20,243 nucleotides of DNA. Source: Bacteroidia bacterium (GTDB lineage: Bacteria; Bacteroidota; Bacteroidia; AKYH767-A; OLB10). The stretch covers positions 1 through 20,243 of the forward strand of contig JANWID010000202.1 in assembly GCA_025450095.1 (NCBI GenBank). Direction: 5' to 3'. Positions 7,477 through 15,316 of this stretch are shown here, piece by piece; position 1 is the stretch's first letter, and every line of letters begins with the position of its first letter. The position numbers and the translations under genes were made by a program. The notes under the pieces are model-generated. The model was given only the letters and a program-made list of their open reading frames with translations. It made no database searches and had not been told where the DNA came from.

Positions 7477-8307
7477 TCACCGTAGTTTTCCCCCGAACTT
7501 CCAGGAGTTACCGTTTCTGAAAATAATGTAGGTGCTGGCGGGATCAATCTGATTATACGATGCGAGCCATTTTTGTATGGTGCCTTTGTCGATGTAAACT
7601 GTTTCGGGTGTCACTAACTGATCGAATGCAACGTGCCTGAAAAAAAGAAATCCGCGTTTACAGATCCATTTGCTGTATTCATAAAGCGGCAAAAAAGATA
7701 AATGCAACAAAACAATAGTGTGGGCATACAGGAAATATAAAAATGCAAGTGGTGTTGCAACCAGGTACTTTGTCATCCACCATGGAAGCTTTGAAGCCAC
7801 TTTACGGATGGGATCAACAATGTACCGGATAACAGCATTACCTTCTTTAGCATATACCCAACAGTGAAATGATCCTCCGGGTCGTGTGTTTTCAATTACT
7901 GCACGAAATCCTTTTTCAGGTTCCTTAAGGTGATGCAGTACCCCAATGGAATAAACGAGATCGAATTTATTTTGATTCCTGTAGCGCGTCAGATCTTCCT
8001 GTTCAATTTGGGATTTCATGTATCCCGTGCGCTGAATATTTTCAAGCGCCGACAAAACCGAATCACCCAGGTCAACACCGGTATAGGATGAAGGCTTCCA
8101 CCGTGTACCGTGAACCATCAGGCTGGCATTACCGCAACCCAGTTCCAATACATCACGGTTTGCAAAATCCTTTTCCGTAAGGGGTTCAAACCAATCCACA
8201 AACTGATCGAATGTATAAACGGAACCTTTCGGAAGATTATTCCAGGAGGAGGCAAAAGCAGCGGCGGTTTTACTATCGTCGACAGGGTTTACTTTTTCAT
8301 TATCCAT
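7477..8307 (-). CDS. Class I SAM-dependent methyltransferase with hydrophobic insert
   Basis: A 276-residue methyltransferase. Motif I is VLELGCGN (53-60), followed by an acidic strand end YTGVDL (75-80), DLVYSIGVLHHL (116-127) as the motif IV/post region, and a later GGSFHCWVYA strand. Residues about 168-210 are strongly hydrophobic (LVATPLAFLYFLYAH and following), which suggests membrane association and fits a lipid-linked or membrane-surface substrate. I chose the ATG at 8307, one base after the stop of the preceding gene; an upstream in-frame start at 8355 would overlap it by 47 bases and adds unlikely residues. The methyl acceptor is unknown; O-methylation of a sugar is my inference from context. 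Confidence 0.85.
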   Translation of the reverse strand: MDNEKVNPVDDSKTAAAFASSWNNLPKGSVYTFDQFVDWFEPLTEKDFANRDVLELGCGNASLMVHGTRWKPSSYTGVDLGDSVLSALENIQRTGYMKSQIEQEDLTRYRNQNKFDLVYSIGVLHHLKEPEKGFRAVIENTRPGGSFHCWVYAKEGNAVIRYIVDPIRKVASKLPWWMTKYLVATPLAFLYFLYAHTIVLLHLSFLPLYEYSKWICKRGFLFFRHVAFDQLVTPETVYIDKGTIQKWLASYNQIDPASTYIIFRNGNSWKFGGKLR

Positions 8308-8308
8308 T

Positions 8309-8884
8309 TCACTTTTCTGCTTTGAACACAAATTCAATTTCTTCAAATCCACCAACCCAGAAACACCAGAACCTGCTGCATAATGTAGGACTCAAATTCG
8401 CAAAAAAGTTTACGATGAGTCTGACAAATTTAAGTATTCCGATCACGATCGCGTTGATGCCCATATATTTCATCAGGTGAAAAAAAGCGATGTAATTCAA
8501 CTTCACTTTCTGCAATGAAAAATTAACTCCGTAATATCCTGACTTTGTAAAGTGAGGATTAAAATAGTAGGGAAATGTAACATCGAACCCTGCCTTATGT
8601 TCCGCATGCGTAAATCCCCTGCTGAAATGCGGCACTTTTACATGCAATATCGCGCCGGGTTTCATGATGCGGTGTAATTCTTTCATGATGGTGAAAGGAT
8701 CCGAAAGATGTTCCAGTACATGATAGGCTTTGATTTCTTCGAATGTATTATCTTCAAAAGGATATGGAACCTGGTTCAGGTTATGGACCATGTCCACTTT
8801 GAAATGATCATGAAAATCGATATTCAGATGACCTTCCTTATAATCTTCACCACATCCAAGGTTCAGCCTGTTATGCATGCTCAC
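8309..8884 (-). CDS. Small class I SAM-dependent methyltransferase
   Basis: A 191-residue methyltransferase. RLNLGCG (6-12) is motif I, starting almost at the N-terminus, followed by HLNID (19-23), an acidic-loop segment VPYPFEDNTFEEI, and HVLEHL (55-60) as the motif IV region typical of the Methyltransf_11-like proteins in surface glycan clusters. KPGAILHVKVPHF (75-87) is the next strand. The C-terminal third has a hydrophobic stretch (about 142-165) that could sit at the membrane. The start is either a GTG at 8884, giving a GTGA overlap with the upstream stop, or an ATG six bases downstream at 8878; both keep the full fold. The overlap implies translational coupling to the GT2 gene. Substrate unknown. 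Confidence 0.83.
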   Translation of the reverse strand: MSMHNRLNLGCGEDYKEGHLNIDFHDHFKVDMVHNLNQVPYPFEDNTFEEIKAYHVLEHLSDPFTIMKELHRIMKPGAILHVKVPHFSRGFTHAEHKAGFDVTFPYYFNPHFTKSGYYGVNFSLQKVKLNYIAFFHLMKYMGINAIVIGILKFVRLIVNFFANLSPTLCSRFWCFWVGGFEEIEFVFKAEK

Positions 8885-9819
8885 AGATTTATTTTATTTT
8901 TTATAGCGTAAGGAAATTTCTGTTGCGACTCATAATATGTACGCATCAGTATTTCAGCAATTACTCCCAACAGGATCATGAGTATTCCGATGATCAGGAA
9001 CATGCCGGTGAGAATTGGCAATGGTGTTTCAACAAAATCTTTCTGACCTGTCAGCTTAAAATAAACAGCGATACTAAACGAAAGAAACGAAAATAACAGA
9101 GAAATGATTCCTGCCCCACCGAAAAAGTGAATCGGTCGTTGCATATAACGGTCGAGGAATTTAATCAGGACAAGATCGAGCAGTACTTTGAAAGTACGTG
9201 AAATACCGTAGTTACTTTTTCCGTATTTGCGTGGCTGATACCGGACCGGAACTTCTGCAACCTTTCCTCCCTGCCATTTACAATAAACCGGAATGAAACG
9301 GTGCATTTGTCCGTACAACCGGACTTCCGACAGAACATCTCTCTTATAAATTTTAAGAGTGCATCCGTAGTCGTGCAGGTTTACTCCCGAAACACGGCTG
9401 ATCAGTTTATTCGCAAGCAACGAAGGCAGCTTACGTGTCAGGAACTCACCTTTCCAACGTGCCTTCCGCCATCCGCTCACAACATCATAACCTTCATTCA
9501 GCTTATCGATCAGCATGGGGATATCGGAGGGAAAATTTTCGAGATCGGAATCCATCAGCACAATAATATCACCGGATGCATTCTGTATTCCCGCATTGAT
9601 GGCCGCTGTCTGGCCATAATTTTTTTTAAGGTCGATGGCTTTAATTCGCGAATCATCTTCAGCAAAACCTTTCAGCACTGCAAATGAATCATCTTTTGAT
9701 CCGTCGTTAACCGAGATTATTTCATATTGAAATTTCTCAAGTGCTTCCCTGATTCCCTGTAACAATTCGGGAATGCTTTGAGCTTCATTATAAATCGGAA
9801 GTATAACCGAAATCTTCAT
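8881..9819 (-). CDS. GT2 polyprenyl-phosphate sugar transferase (DPM1/ArnC-like)
   Basis: A 312-residue inner-membrane glycosyltransferase expected to move a sugar from a nucleotide donor onto polyprenyl phosphate. The GT-A domain has VILPIYNE (5-12), VNDGSKDD (37-44), KNYGQTAAINAG (66-77) and MDSDLENFP (89-97, with the DxD-type metal site of the DPM1/ArnC branch). YGKSNYGISRTFK (199-211) corresponds to the conserved basic G-x-S-x-Y step of that family. Two membrane helices follow at about 232-256 and 268-292, the two-helix tail seen in ArnC, GtrB and relatives. The ATG overlaps the upstream TGA (ATGA). Family is clear; the sugar and acceptor lipid are inferred. Confidence 0.9.
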   Translation of the reverse strand: MKISVILPIYNEAQSIPELLQGIREALEKFQYEIISVNDGSKDDSFAVLKGFAEDDSRIKAIDLKKNYGQTAAINAGIQNASGDIIVLMDSDLENFPSDIPMLIDKLNEGYDVVSGWRKARWKGEFLTRKLPSLLANKLISRVSGVNLHDYGCTLKIYKRDVLSEVRLYGQMHRFIPVYCKWQGGKVAEVPVRYQPRKYGKSNYGISRTFKVLLDLVLIKFLDRYMQRPIHFFGGAGIISLLFSFLSFSIAVYFKLTGQKDFVETPLPILTGMFLIIGILMILLGVIAEILMRTYYESQQKFPYAIKNKINL

Positions 9820-11330
9820 ATATTTTTCAGGGGTCCGGAACGCCGGAAAATCCGGGTCAAATGTAATATAATATATGAGGCTGGCAGCACCAGCATGGCA
9901 TATGCCGGCACAAAATACCGTACCTCATCCAGCTTCAGCAATAAAGGAAACACAAATGAGAGGTATAGACAAATCAGAGTAACAAAAACCCAGGAAGGAT
10001 GATCCCGGAAGTTTAAGAGCAGTAACACACATCCGGCAAACCCTGCAATCAAAATAAGCCAGTATAACACTGAACTGTATAATTTCAGCAACATTTGTGG
10101 TATCGATAATTGCGAAGCGGGTTTTTCAAACAATGCATTGGAACCACTGTGAACAAGAAATGATTTCAGGCATTTAATCCGTGAACCAATATAATATGTA
10201 AAGGAATTGTTTTCACGAATCGATTCCGCAAAACGGTTCAACATTCCTTTCACTCTTTCTGTTTTTGCAGAATATTCGTCCGCACTAATTCCCGGTTGCT
10301 CTACTTCGACGATCAGTTTCCTGACAAGGGCCAGGCTATCCATATTGAATGTGTTGTTAAAAATAGAACCGGGAAATTCTACACCGGTCACTTCGCTTTT
10401 CGGCATGAAGTAGTTTATTTCATTGGTGCTTTTCCACCATACAATGGAACCGCCATACGATTGCATAAATTTAAATACCGATCCGAGGATAGAATCTTCC
10501 ACACCATGATAATAAGGTGAAACGGTTAACGGATAAATTCCTTTATGATGAACATAATTCCTGTAAATCCAATAACCATCAATTAAAATAAAGGGCACGA
10601 GGAAAATTAATATTTTCACTACTCTTTCCGATGTAAGTCTTAACCGGAATCCATCGAACAGTAGTAAGTATAACATGAAGAGGATCAGCAGCGGCACCAT
10701 AACGGGTCGCAGGAAAATACACCAGGTTAGGAAAAGTCCCGAGAGAATTAATGAAGTCTTTTTCTTCGAAGGGTCTGTCAAAAAATATAATGAAAATATA
10801 AGCGCAGCAACGCAAAAGCTTTCCGTTGCAAGTACCTGGTCATTTAATGATACAAAAGAGCTGGTGAGATATAAAAAATAAGTAACATAAAAATAGCTGT
10901 TTGATTTAAAAATCCGGAGCGCTAACAGTGCCAGCACATAAACTGAAACCGAAGACAGGATAAGTTGCAGCATCACCAGTGCGTTAAGGGCCGCAGCCTG
11001 TTCTAAAAAAAGTCGCAGTAAATAATACACCGCACCATAACCCGGCATGCGGTAATCGCCATACTGGACTTCGGTGCCGATGCTGTAAAAAGTCAGCTCA
11101 CTGTAATACCGGCCATCTTTTAAATAGGTTTCAATTGGGTCAATATACGACCGGCAATCGCCTGTTTCGCGGGCAAACGTTTGGGTATATGTGCTATTTG
11201 GGAAATTGGTAGGTTCGTTTACTTTGTAAATAAACAGTGCGCTTTTAAACAGAAGCGCAACAAAGATCCAGAAAATCCATTTTCCGGGATGTGGTAAACG
11301 GGAAACCAGGTTATGCATGTACCTGTTCAT
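9816..11330 (-). CDS. Polytopic GT-C glycosyltransferase (GT39/ArnT-like)
   Basis: A 504-residue membrane protein with about ten to twelve predicted hydrophobic helices. The first helix (about 18-36) is followed by a large outward loop with ETGDCRSYIDPIE (55-67), holding Asp58 and Asp64 where GT-C enzymes keep their catalytic acid, and RMPGYG (94-99), typical of the PMT_2/GT39-like group. Such enzymes take a sugar from a polyprenyl-phosphate carrier on the outer face of the inner membrane and pass it to a lipid, glycan or protein. A soluble, non-hydrophobic stretch at about 280-390 is probably periplasmic. The ATG at 11330 overlaps the epimerase gene by 20 bases; a second ATG at 11318 is a possible start just at the epimerase stop. 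Acceptor and sugar are unknown. Confidence 0.8.
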   Translation of the reverse strand: MNRYMHNLVSRLPHPGKWIFWIFVALLFKSALFIYKVNEPTNFPNSTYTQTFARETGDCRSYIDPIETYLKDGRYYSELTFYSIGTEVQYGDYRMPGYGAVYYLLRLFLEQAAALNALVMLQLILSSVSVYVLALLALRIFKSNSYFYVTYFLYLTSSFVSLNDQVLATESFCVAALIFSLYFLTDPSKKKTSLILSGLFLTWCIFLRPVMVPLLILFMLYLLLFDGFRLRLTSERVVKILIFLVPFILIDGYWIYRNYVHHKGIYPLTVSPYYHGVEDSILGSVFKFMQSYGGSIVWWKSTNEINYFMPKSEVTGVEFPGSIFNNTFNMDSLALVRKLIVEVEQPGISADEYSAKTERVKGMLNRFAESIRENNSFTYYIGSRIKCLKSFLVHSGSNALFEKPASQLSIPQMLLKLYSSVLYWLILIAGFAGCVLLLLNFRDHPSWVFVTLICLYLSFVFPLLLKLDEVRYFVPAYAMLVLPASYIILHLTRIFRRSGPLKNI

Positions 11331-12273
11331 ACCAGTTACGGAATTTCAGGAGTCCTTCCTCAAGGCCCGTGGCCGGTTCATAATTCAGCAATTGTTTCGC
11401 TTTCGCGATATCGGCGAATGTGCGGTTCACATCACCCTGTTGCATGGGCAGCCGGTTAATGGAAAATTTACGGCCCGATACTTTTTCGATACTTTCAATA
11501 AGATGATTGAGTGAAACCGGGTTGCTGTTTCCCAGGTTTATAATTTCAAAACAACCGGGGTGTTTCAATAAATATTCTGATGCAGCATTTACACCGTTGA
11601 CGATATCATCAATATAAGTATAATCCCTGCTGGTGGTGCCGTCGCCATAAACATCAATTGGTTTACCGTTATATATCGCCTTAAAAAATTTATGAATGGC
11701 AAGATCGGGGCGCTGGCGTGGACCATATACAGTAAAAAAACGAAGATTGATTATATTGAAGTTATACAGGTGATGATAATTAAAACAAAACAGCTCACCA
11801 CTTTTTTTAGTGGCTGCATATGGTGAAATCGGAAAATCCACATTATCAGTTTCTGAATAGGGGATCTTTTCATTATTGCCGTAGATGGAAGATGACGACG
11901 CAAACAAAAGGTTAAACACTTTGTGCTGCTTCATTACTTCCAGGAGATTGAGTGTTCCAGCAACATTTACATTTTCGTATGCACGCGGATCCTGGATCGA
12001 AGGACGCACGCCTGCCTTTGCAGCGAGGTGAATAACCAGGTCGATGTTCGAAGAACTGAAAATTCCGGAAAGAAGTGAAGCGTCATTTATATCTCCTTCC
12101 ACAAGCCTGAAATTACTATGCAGCATCATGGAAGCAATATTGGCCCGCTTTGTTTCCGCAGGATAAAACGGATCGAAGTTATCGTAACAGATTACCCGGG
12201 CTCCTATGTTCAACAAAAACTCTCCCAGCGTAGAACCTATAAAGCCGGCTCCCCCGGTAATCAGAATATTCAT
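11311..12273 (-). CDS. NAD-dependent sugar-nucleotide epimerase, UDP-glucuronate 4-epimerase type
   Basis: A 320-residue extended short-chain dehydrogenase/reductase. GGAGFIG (7-13) binds NAD; catalytic SSS at 127-129 with Tyr152 and Lys156 (YxxxK). The segment DNFDPFYPAETKRANI (31-46), HLAAKAGVRPSI (82-93), and FFTVYGPRQRPDLA are typical of enzymes annotated as UDP-glucuronate 4-epimerase, which make UDP-galacturonate. The subfamily call is from remembered motif patterns and could instead be UDP-glucose or UDP-GlcNAc(A) epimerase. It is the first gene of the six-gene operon; the ATG at 12273 has no Shine-Dalgarno sequence, and a short hairpin (12294-12310) lies in the leader. Confidence 0.85.
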   Translation of the reverse strand: MNILITGGAGFIGSTLGEFLLNIGARVICYDNFDPFYPAETKRANIASMMLHSNFRLVEGDINDASLLSGIFSSSNIDLVIHLAAKAGVRPSIQDPRAYENVNVAGTLNLLEVMKQHKVFNLLFASSSSIYGNNEKIPYSETDNVDFPISPYAATKKSGELFCFNYHHLYNFNIINLRFFTVYGPRQRPDLAIHKFFKAIYNGKPIDVYGDGTTSRDYTYIDDIVNGVNAASEYLLKHPGCFEIINLGNSNPVSLNHLIESIEKVSGRKFSINRLPMQQGDVNRTFADIAKAKQLLNYEPATGLEEGLLKFRNWYEQVHA

Positions 12274-12293
12274 GCAGCGTTAATTAGTTGATT

Positions 12294-12310
12294 TTACCCG
12301 GAATGGGTAA
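12294..12310 (-). promoter_or_regulatory. Short hairpin in the leader of the surface-sugar operon
   Basis: TTACCC (12294-12299) pairs with GGGTAA (12305-12310) around a five-base loop, about 20 bases upstream of the epimerase ATG on the minus strand. It could be a leader stem-loop or an operator-like site. The 187-bp gap 12274-12460 otherwise shows only AT-rich sequence; a 64-codon plus-strand frame there overlaps the neighbouring gene and looks like chance. Confidence 0.25.
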
Positions 12311-12460
12311 GCCCTGGATGATTCTTAAAAGTAATTGATAATCAAATATGATTAGGGCCAAATTTAGTAAAAAGTGGTTTCAATGCAAACAGGAAAAGTG
12401 CCGGGAGTGCTTTAAATGTCCCTATTTTAATATCCTCAGGTTCAGCGATGTTGAAGTGAA

Positions 12461-13507
12461 CTATTCAAATTCCAATGTTTTCAATTTAGTTAAATACTTT
12501 TCAGAAAAGTCAACGTTAAACTCCACCCACATGGGCAGGTGATCCGACATTTGGTAAGTTTTCCATTCCCTATATGAACGCAAGTTGCTTTTATCCATTT
12601 CCGATTTATAAATATTCTCATCGCTTTCCCTGAATACTGTTTCGTAATAATCCAGGACGCCGGCACTATTACCATTTGAAATAAATTCCATATAACCGGA
12701 TTGATCCAGGTAAGCGATCTGATCATATGGCATGGTTCGCAAATCGTTTGAAGTCAGGTTAACCAGCATCTGGACTGTTTCGGGAATATTGAATCCATTT
12801 TCAATAAGCGCATTCATTGTCGGATCATCAATTCCTCTTCCTGTTATATTAAAATCACCTAAAATAATGTGATTTGATTTTTCTTTTTTGGCCCGCTTAC
12901 TTAAAAATTCAGAAACATTGCTTATCTCACTAACCCTTCTCTTATACTCGGCAGTATTCTTTCCATCCTTTCCATAGTAAATATGTACGGTAGTTATATA
13001 AAACTTAAACCACTTCGATTGGAAAGCTACTATGAATGGAGTTCTCGCAATTTGCTTGGTAAGCGTTTTCGATTTTGGTTTTTCCGGCAATACAATTTCA
13101 CCGGCCATATTACGGAATTGCACCTTACGGGTGTCAAAAAGAAAAGCAAGTCTTTCCTGGTTTCCCGATGCGCCTTCGGTTATATCCGTAATGATATAAT
13201 TCCATTCTGGTCCCAGGAGCGATTTTAGCATGTTTAATTCTGTTAAATCTTCTCCGATTTCCTGCAAGGCTATTAAATCAAACGCCGAAATTATTTCCGC
13301 AATATAAAAATGCGTTTCAAAAAGCCTTACTGCTTTATTATTCTTACCAAATTCACGGATATTCCAGGTTCCAACAATTAAATTTCTTTCTAATGTTTTC
13401 CGTGGAACCTGTTCACTGATATTTTTTTTAAGCGCTATAATATTATCAATGACTCTTTTTCGCTCTGTTTTAGATTTAATTTCCCGAAGATTTGGATAAT
13501 ACGGCAT
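12461..13507 (-). CDS. Endonuclease/exonuclease/phosphatase (EEP) family enzyme
   Basis: A 348-residue metal-dependent phosphoesterase of the EEP fold (DNase I/exonuclease III-like). Motifs run in order: TWNIREF (47-53), ALQEIGED (80-87, with the metal-binding Glu), NQERLAFLF (116-124), TTVHIYYG with His175, GDFN (217-220) and SDHLPM (321-326), the final Asp-His pair. All catalytic residues are present. An N-terminal basic extension of about 42 residues precedes the fold. No signal peptide, so probably cytoplasmic. The substrate could be DNA, RNA or another phosphodiester; the sequence does not tell. The gene stands alone, AT-richer by eye than the operon before it, with repeat-like DNA upstream. 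Confidence 0.88.
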   Translation of the reverse strand: MPYYPNLREIKSKTERKRVIDNIIALKKNISEQVPRKTLERNLIVGTWNIREFGKNNKAVRLFETHFYIAEIISAFDLIALQEIGEDLTELNMLKSLLGPEWNYIITDITEGASGNQERLAFLFDTRKVQFRNMAGEIVLPEKPKSKTLTKQIARTPFIVAFQSKWFKFYITTVHIYYGKDGKNTAEYKRRVSEISNVSEFLSKRAKKEKSNHIILGDFNITGRGIDDPTMNALIENGFNIPETVQMLVNLTSNDLRTMPYDQIAYLDQSGYMEFISNGNSAGVLDYYETVFRESDENIYKSEMDKSNLRSYREWKTYQMSDHLPMWVEFNVDFSEKYLTKLKTLEFE

Positions 13508-13605
13508 GATTGAATGTTTTTAGAATTTAGGGTAAATTTTGTTTGCATGATAAAAGTGTAAAAAAATATCATGTTAATAACAAGTATTTTTCACAGAAGG
13601 GTGGG

Positions 13606-13631
13606 GGTAATTAGACGGGGGTATAATTACC
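13606..13631. repeat. Hairpin with G-rich loop upstream of the EEP gene
   Basis: GGTAATT (13606-13612) pairs perfectly with AATTACC (13625-13631); the loop between them contains a run of five G. Just before it lie GGG and GGGGG tracts (13599-13607). It sits about 100 bases upstream of the EEP start codon in the 259-bp gap 13508-13766. Role unknown; operator or RNA structure are both possible. Confidence 0.4.
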
Positions 13632-13673
13632 TGAAATTGCGATCTGGATGAAATAGCTGTTAGGGTTCAAATT

Positions 13674-13745
13674 TTTCCCACAAGGACACAAAGTAATTTC
13701 GTATAGTTAATGTTACCTATTTATTCCTTGTGCCTTTGTGGGAAA
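13674..13745. repeat. Imperfect inverted repeat, CCCACAAGG/CTTTGTGGG type
   Basis: Arms 13674-13693 and 13726-13745 are inverted matches at about 17 of 20 positions, around a 32-base AT-rich spacer. It begins about 20 bases after the MATE exporter stop on the minus strand, so the transcript could fold into a long stem and act as a terminator, although there is no clear U-tract. The arms resemble in style, but not in exact sequence, the CACGGAG inverted pairs elsewhere in this window. Confidence 0.6.
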
Positions 13746-13766
13746 TCTGCGCCATCTGTCACTGCA

Positions 13767-15167
13767 TTATACTTTAATCAGCTTCCATTTTCCTTTCCGG
13801 AAATAATACATATAAATAAACGCGATGATACTTTCCGCTAACGGGATTGCGATAAATACTCCGAGTGGCCCCCAGTTCAGTGTGATGGCCATCGTCCATG
13901 CCATGGGGATCTGCAACAGCCAGAATCCAACGAAGCTGATCCAGGTGGGTGTGCGCGTATCGCCGGCGCCGTTAAAAGCCTGCATGAGTACCATGCTGAT
14001 GCCATACAAAATGTAACCGGTACTGATGATGCGTAATGCCTGCACCGCGTAATCGTGTTGTGCAATCGCTTTTGCCGGAATGAAAATATTTATCAGGGGT
14101 ACGGCAAGCAACAGGAAGAATACCATCACAAAACCCATTAACAACGCATTGTATTTCGCGATGGTAATAACAGAATCCTCCGCACGTGCGGGCTGATTGG
14201 CACCCAGATTTTGTCCGACTAACGTAGCAGCCGCATTACTGATTCCCCACGCAGGAAGGATAAAAAAGATCACCAGGCGAATCGCTGTCTGGTAACCCGC
14301 GCTGGCATCGCTTCCATAACGTGCTACGATGGCAGCAAGGAAAATCCAGCTTGCTGATTGTACAATGAACTGCACCGTGGCGGGAGATGCAATTTCAGAA
14401 AGAGATTTCAATACAGACCAATGAGGCGTCCAACGCACGCTTCGAACCGGCAGCATTTCGTTCTTCACGAAAAATAATTTAAACAACTGGTACATCACAC
14501 CCATTCCGCGGCCGCCAACAGTGGCGATTGCCGCACCGGTTATTCCGAGTTCCGGAAAAGGTCCGTAACCGTTGATGAGCAGCGGGCATAAAATAATATT
14601 AAATCCATTTCCCAGCCACAAACTACGCATAGCCACGGAAGCATTTCCAGCACCACGGAAAATACCATTGATCAGGAACAACAATACTACCACCACACAA
14701 CCTCCCAGCATGATACGCGTATAACTTATTCCCATTGCAATGGCAGCAGGCTCGGCACCCATAAGCTGCAAAATCTCCTTCGCATAAAAATAACCGAATG
14801 CACTCATTACAAGGATCAGGAGGGATGATAGCAACAGTGATTGTATAGCGGCATCTGCGGCACCTTCCGGGTTTTTCTCTCCTACCCTGCGGGCTACCAT
14901 AGCTGTTGCCGCGGCACTCAGTCCCATCGCAACAGAATACACAATTGTGATCACCGCTTCAGTTAATCCAACAATACTTACCGCGTGACTTCCGAGACGG
15001 TTTACAAAATAAATGTCCACTACCGCGAATACACTTTCAAGACACATCTCCAGCATCATGGGAATGGCAAGAAGGAAAACCGCCATTCGTATGCTTCCGG
15101 AAGTGTAATCGTAGTCTTCGCCTTTGAGTGCTTTGCGGAGAAGTTGGAAAAAATATCTGAGGGTCAA
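13767..15167 (-). CDS. MATE family multidrug/metabolite exporter
   Basis: A 466-residue inner-membrane exporter of the MATE (MatE) family, driving export with a sodium or proton gradient. About twelve hydrophobic helices in two related halves: the first half begins with a long amphipathic lead (residues 1-28) and a helix with MMLEMCLESVFAVVDIYFVNRLG, then VGLTEAVITIVYSVAMGLS and AATAMVARRVGEKN; the second half has the matching AATLVGQNLGANQP. Substrate unknown. I chose a TTG at 15165-15167: an in-frame stop lies six codons upstream and the next ATG would remove the conserved N-terminal lead. The start abuts a 12-bp-period repeat array, which may have replaced the native leader. Confidence 0.92.
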   Translation of the reverse strand: MTLRYFFQLLRKALKGEDYDYTSGSIRMAVFLLAIPMMLEMCLESVFAVVDIYFVNRLGSHAVSIVGLTEAVITIVYSVAMGLSAAATAMVARRVGEKNPEGAADAAIQSLLLSSLLILVMSAFGYFYAKEILQLMGAEPAAIAMGISYTRIMLGGCVVVVLLFLINGIFRGAGNASVAMRSLWLGNGFNIILCPLLINGYGPFPELGITGAAIATVGGRGMGVMYQLFKLFFVKNEMLPVRSVRWTPHWSVLKSLSEIASPATVQFIVQSASWIFLAAIVARYGSDASAGYQTAIRLVIFFILPAWGISNAAATLVGQNLGANQPARAEDSVITIAKYNALLMGFVMVFFLLLAVPLINIFIPAKAIAQHDYAVQALRIISTGYILYGISMVLMQAFNGAGDTRTPTWISFVGFWLLQIPMAWTMAITLNWGPLGVFIAIPLAESIIAFIYMYYFRKGKWKLIKV

Positions 15168-15172
15168 TGGGT

Positions 15173-15239
15173 GATTCAGTAGTTATTCAGTAGTAGATTC
15201 AATAGTAAATTCGATAGTAGATTCATTGGGGGATTCAAT
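15173..15239 (-). repeat. 12-bp-period tandem repeat, copy B
   Basis: Read on the plus strand the units are AGTAGATTCAAT-like, at 15180, 15192, 15204, 15216 and 15228, with a sixth shifted by one base at the left edge. This is the reverse-complement version of the array at 3429-3494, and both share the edge sequence TTCAGTAGT (15175-15183). It is more diverged than copy A. It lies just upstream of the TTG start of the exporter gene. The rest of the 149-bp gap to 15316 shows nothing else. Confidence 0.8.
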
Positions 15240-15316
15240 AGAGAAATTTCAGTATTGATAAACAATTTTTTCCAAAAAAGCCACACGGTTGACTTTACTG
15301 ATATGATTTGTGGTTA

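Noticed and set aside
12348..12542. 64-codon plus-strand frame with four Cys in its first half
   Set aside because: It overlaps the 3' end of the EEP gene antisense, and I see no start signal; the Cys spacing does not match a zinc motif I know.
12461..13507. EEP nuclease as part of an antiphage defence island
   Set aside because: No recognisable defence partner (helicase, sensor, methylase, reverse transcriptase) adjoins it; neighbours are housekeeping or envelope genes.
13767..15167. MATE exporter as the flippase of the surface-sugar operon
   Set aside because: It is separated by another gene and repeat-rich gaps, and its motifs are those of MATE drug/metabolite exporters, not Wzx.
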